NCBI GenBank assembly: GCA_030527065.1
Contig: JAUNBO010000094.1
Coordinates: 1,998 to 7,231, forward strand
Source of the DNA: Bacillota bacterium
Lineage (GTDB): Bacteria > Bacillota > Clostridia > Peptostreptococcales > Anaerovoracaceae
Length of the DNA stretch: 5,234 nt
Direction of reading: 5' to 3'
The notes under the pieces are model-generated. The model was not told where the DNA came from. It worked only from the letters and a program-made list of their open reading frames with translations, and did no database searches. Position 1 is the stretch's first letter, and the number at the start of each line of letters is the position of its first letter. The translations under genes and the position numbers were made by a program. This document shows, one piece after another, positions 3,982 to 5,234 of this stretch.

Positions 3982-5234
3982 ATGAACAAAAAGAATGAAA
4001 GCGTAAGGGAAACCGCCGCCAGGATCAAAGGCGACAGCTTCACCATGGCCGCCCTTTCCGGCGAGGCCCGGAACAAGGCCCTGGCAGACATCCGTCTGGC
4101 TCTCCGGCAGGGCAGAGACCGCATCCTGGCCGCCAATCAGGCGGACATGGAGGCCGCCGCCGCACAAAAGCTGCCGGAGCCCATCATCAAGCGGCTGAAA
4201 TTCGACGATCAGAAGATCGACGACGTCTGCGCCGGCATCGAAAGCCTCATCGGCCTGCCGGACCCTCTCTTCCAGGTGCTTCTCCGCCGGGAACTGGATC
4301 AGGGACTGGTGCTGACAAAGCTCACCTGCCCCATCGGAGTCATAGGCGTCATTTTTGAGTCCCGGCCCGACGCTCTGGTGCAGATCGCCTCCCTTTGTCT
4401 GAAAAGCGGGAACTGCGCCATCCTGAAGGGGGGCAGCGAGGCCGCCGGCACCAACCAGGTCCTTTTCGATATCATCCATGCCGCAGGTACCGCCGCCGGC
4501 GTGCCGGGAGGCTTTCTCACCCTGCTTCACAGCCGGGAGGACGTGGGCCAGCTGCTGAAATGCCACGAGTCCATAGACCTGCTCATCCCCCGGGGCTCCA
4601 ACGCCTTTGTCCGGCACATCATGGACAACTCGGAGATCCCCGTCATGGGCCACGCCGACGGCGTATGCCATACCTATGTGGACGCCGGGGCGGAGCTTGA
4701 AAAGGCCGTGCCCGTGGTCCTGGACGCCAAGACCCAGTATGTGGCTGCCTGCAACGCTACGGAAACGCTGCTGGTCCATAAAGACGCAGCCCCGGCCTTC
4801 CTGCCTGCTCTCGCCAAAGGAGCGGCGGAGCGGAGCGTGGCGCTGAGAGGCTGCCCCCGCACCGGGGCCCTCATCTCCTGCGAGGCCGCCACGGAAGCGG
4901 ACTGGGATACGGAATACCTGGACTACATTCTCTCCGTGAAGGTTGTGGACAGCCTGGACGAGGCCGTCGCCCACATCAACCGCCACGGCTCTCATCATAC
5001 GGACTGCATCCTCACCGAAGACGATGCCGCCGCAGAGCGCTTCCTGCTCCTGGTGGATTCCGCCGGCGTTTACCAGAACTGCTCCACCCGTTTTGCCGAC
5101 GGCTTCCGCTACGGCCTGGGGGCCGAAGTGGGCATCAGCACCGGCAAGCTCCACGCCAGGGGGCCCGTAGGTCTGGAGGGCCTGGTCACTTACAAATACC
5201 AGCTCCGGGGCTGCGGCCAGATCGTGGCCGACTA
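3982..5234 (+). CDS. proA: Gamma-glutamyl phosphate reductase (partial, 3' end cut by the window)
   Basis: ProA reduces L-glutamyl 5-phosphate to glutamate semialdehyde with NADPH, the second step of proline synthesis from glutamate, in the cytoplasm. The reading frame is open for 417 codons. It shows family blocks in order: TCPIGVIGVIFESRPD (115-130), LKSGNCAILKGGSEA (140-154), IDLLIPRGSNAFVRHIM (198-214), and PVMGHADGVCHTYVD (220-234). AACNATETLLVH (255-266) carries the catalytic Cys257 of this aldehyde dehydrogenase-fold enzyme, and the end shows RYGLGAEVGISTGKLHARGPVGLEGL (376-401). The start follows AGGAGG with 9-base spacing. The last two bases are TA, so the next codon is either stop or Tyr. 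GQIVAD at the end resembles clostridial proteins that continue for a short tail after VADY, so a few codons are probably missing. proB is not upstream, unlike the common proB-proA order. Confidence 0.96.
   Translation, partial: MNKKNESVRETAARIKGDSFTMAALSGEARNKALADIRLALRQGRDRILAANQADMEAAAAQKLPEPIIKRLKFDDQKIDDVCAGIESLIGLPDPLFQVLLRRELDQGLVLTKLTCPIGVIGVIFESRPDALVQIASLCLKSGNCAILKGGSEAAGTNQVLFDIIHAAGTAAGVPGGFLTLLHSREDVGQLLKCHESIDLLIPRGSNAFVRHIMDNSEIPVMGHADGVCHTYVDAGAELEKAVPVVLDAKTQYVAACNATETLLVHKDAAPAFLPALAKGAAERSVALRGCPRTGALISCEAATEADWDTEYLDYILSVKVVDSLDEAVAHINRHGSHHTDCILTEDDAAAERFLLLVDSAGVYQNCSTRFADGFRYGLGAEVGISTGKLHARGPVGLEGLVTYKYQLRGCGQIVAD

Noticed and set aside
3796..5154. A 452-codon open frame on the minus strand opposite proA
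   Set aside because: It lies antisense to an unmistakable proA, has no recognisable domain, and is rich in G, A, V and H as expected from the complement of GC-rich coding DNA.

Overview
The window reads as chromosomal DNA from a GC-rich, endospore-forming member of the class Clostridia, most likely Lachnospiraceae or a close relative. It carries the forespore sigma factor SigG and the very conserved sporulation protein SpoVS. Promoter patches and terminators are AT-rich islands in otherwise GC-rich DNA with G/C-ending codons. There is no transposase, integrase, phage gene, tRNA, rRNA or CRISPR array, so this looks like an ordinary core region with an interesting control region in the middle.

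Left half (minus strand, read right to left): spoVS (2253-2513) ends at a textbook intrinsic terminator (2195-2219). Next is sigG (1266-2036), behind its own short leader with a candidate sigma-G/sigma-F-type promoter and two mutually exclusive GC-rich pairings. Then comes an iron-type alcohol dehydrogenase of the butanol dehydrogenase/YqhD group (18-1184), separated from sigG by 81 bp that hold a TATAAT hexamer and a strong hairpin.

Middle (2514-2896, 383 bp without a protein gene): this divergent control region holds the spoVS leader hairpin and a -10 hexamer. It also holds three close matches to the Spo0A box in one orientation, one of them inside a perfect 13-bp palindrome. On the plus strand a compact unit resembles a small RNA gene: a TTGCTT-17-TATAAT promoter, a hairpin with a C-rich loop, and a perfect 15-bp terminator stem with a C-rich loop and a T-run, about 92 nt in all. 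The promoter of the next gene overlaps this terminator. The putative small RNA is the most interesting item here.

Right half (plus strand): a YprB-like RNase H-fold exonuclease (2897-3898), an 83-bp gap with a GC hairpin, and proA (from 3982), the gamma-glutamyl phosphate reductase of proline biosynthesis. proA runs off the window near its 3' end. No proB is visible.

Functionally, spoVS and sigG belong to sporulation. The dehydrogenase (aldehyde/alcohol redox), the YprB-like nuclease and proA look like housekeeping neighbours.
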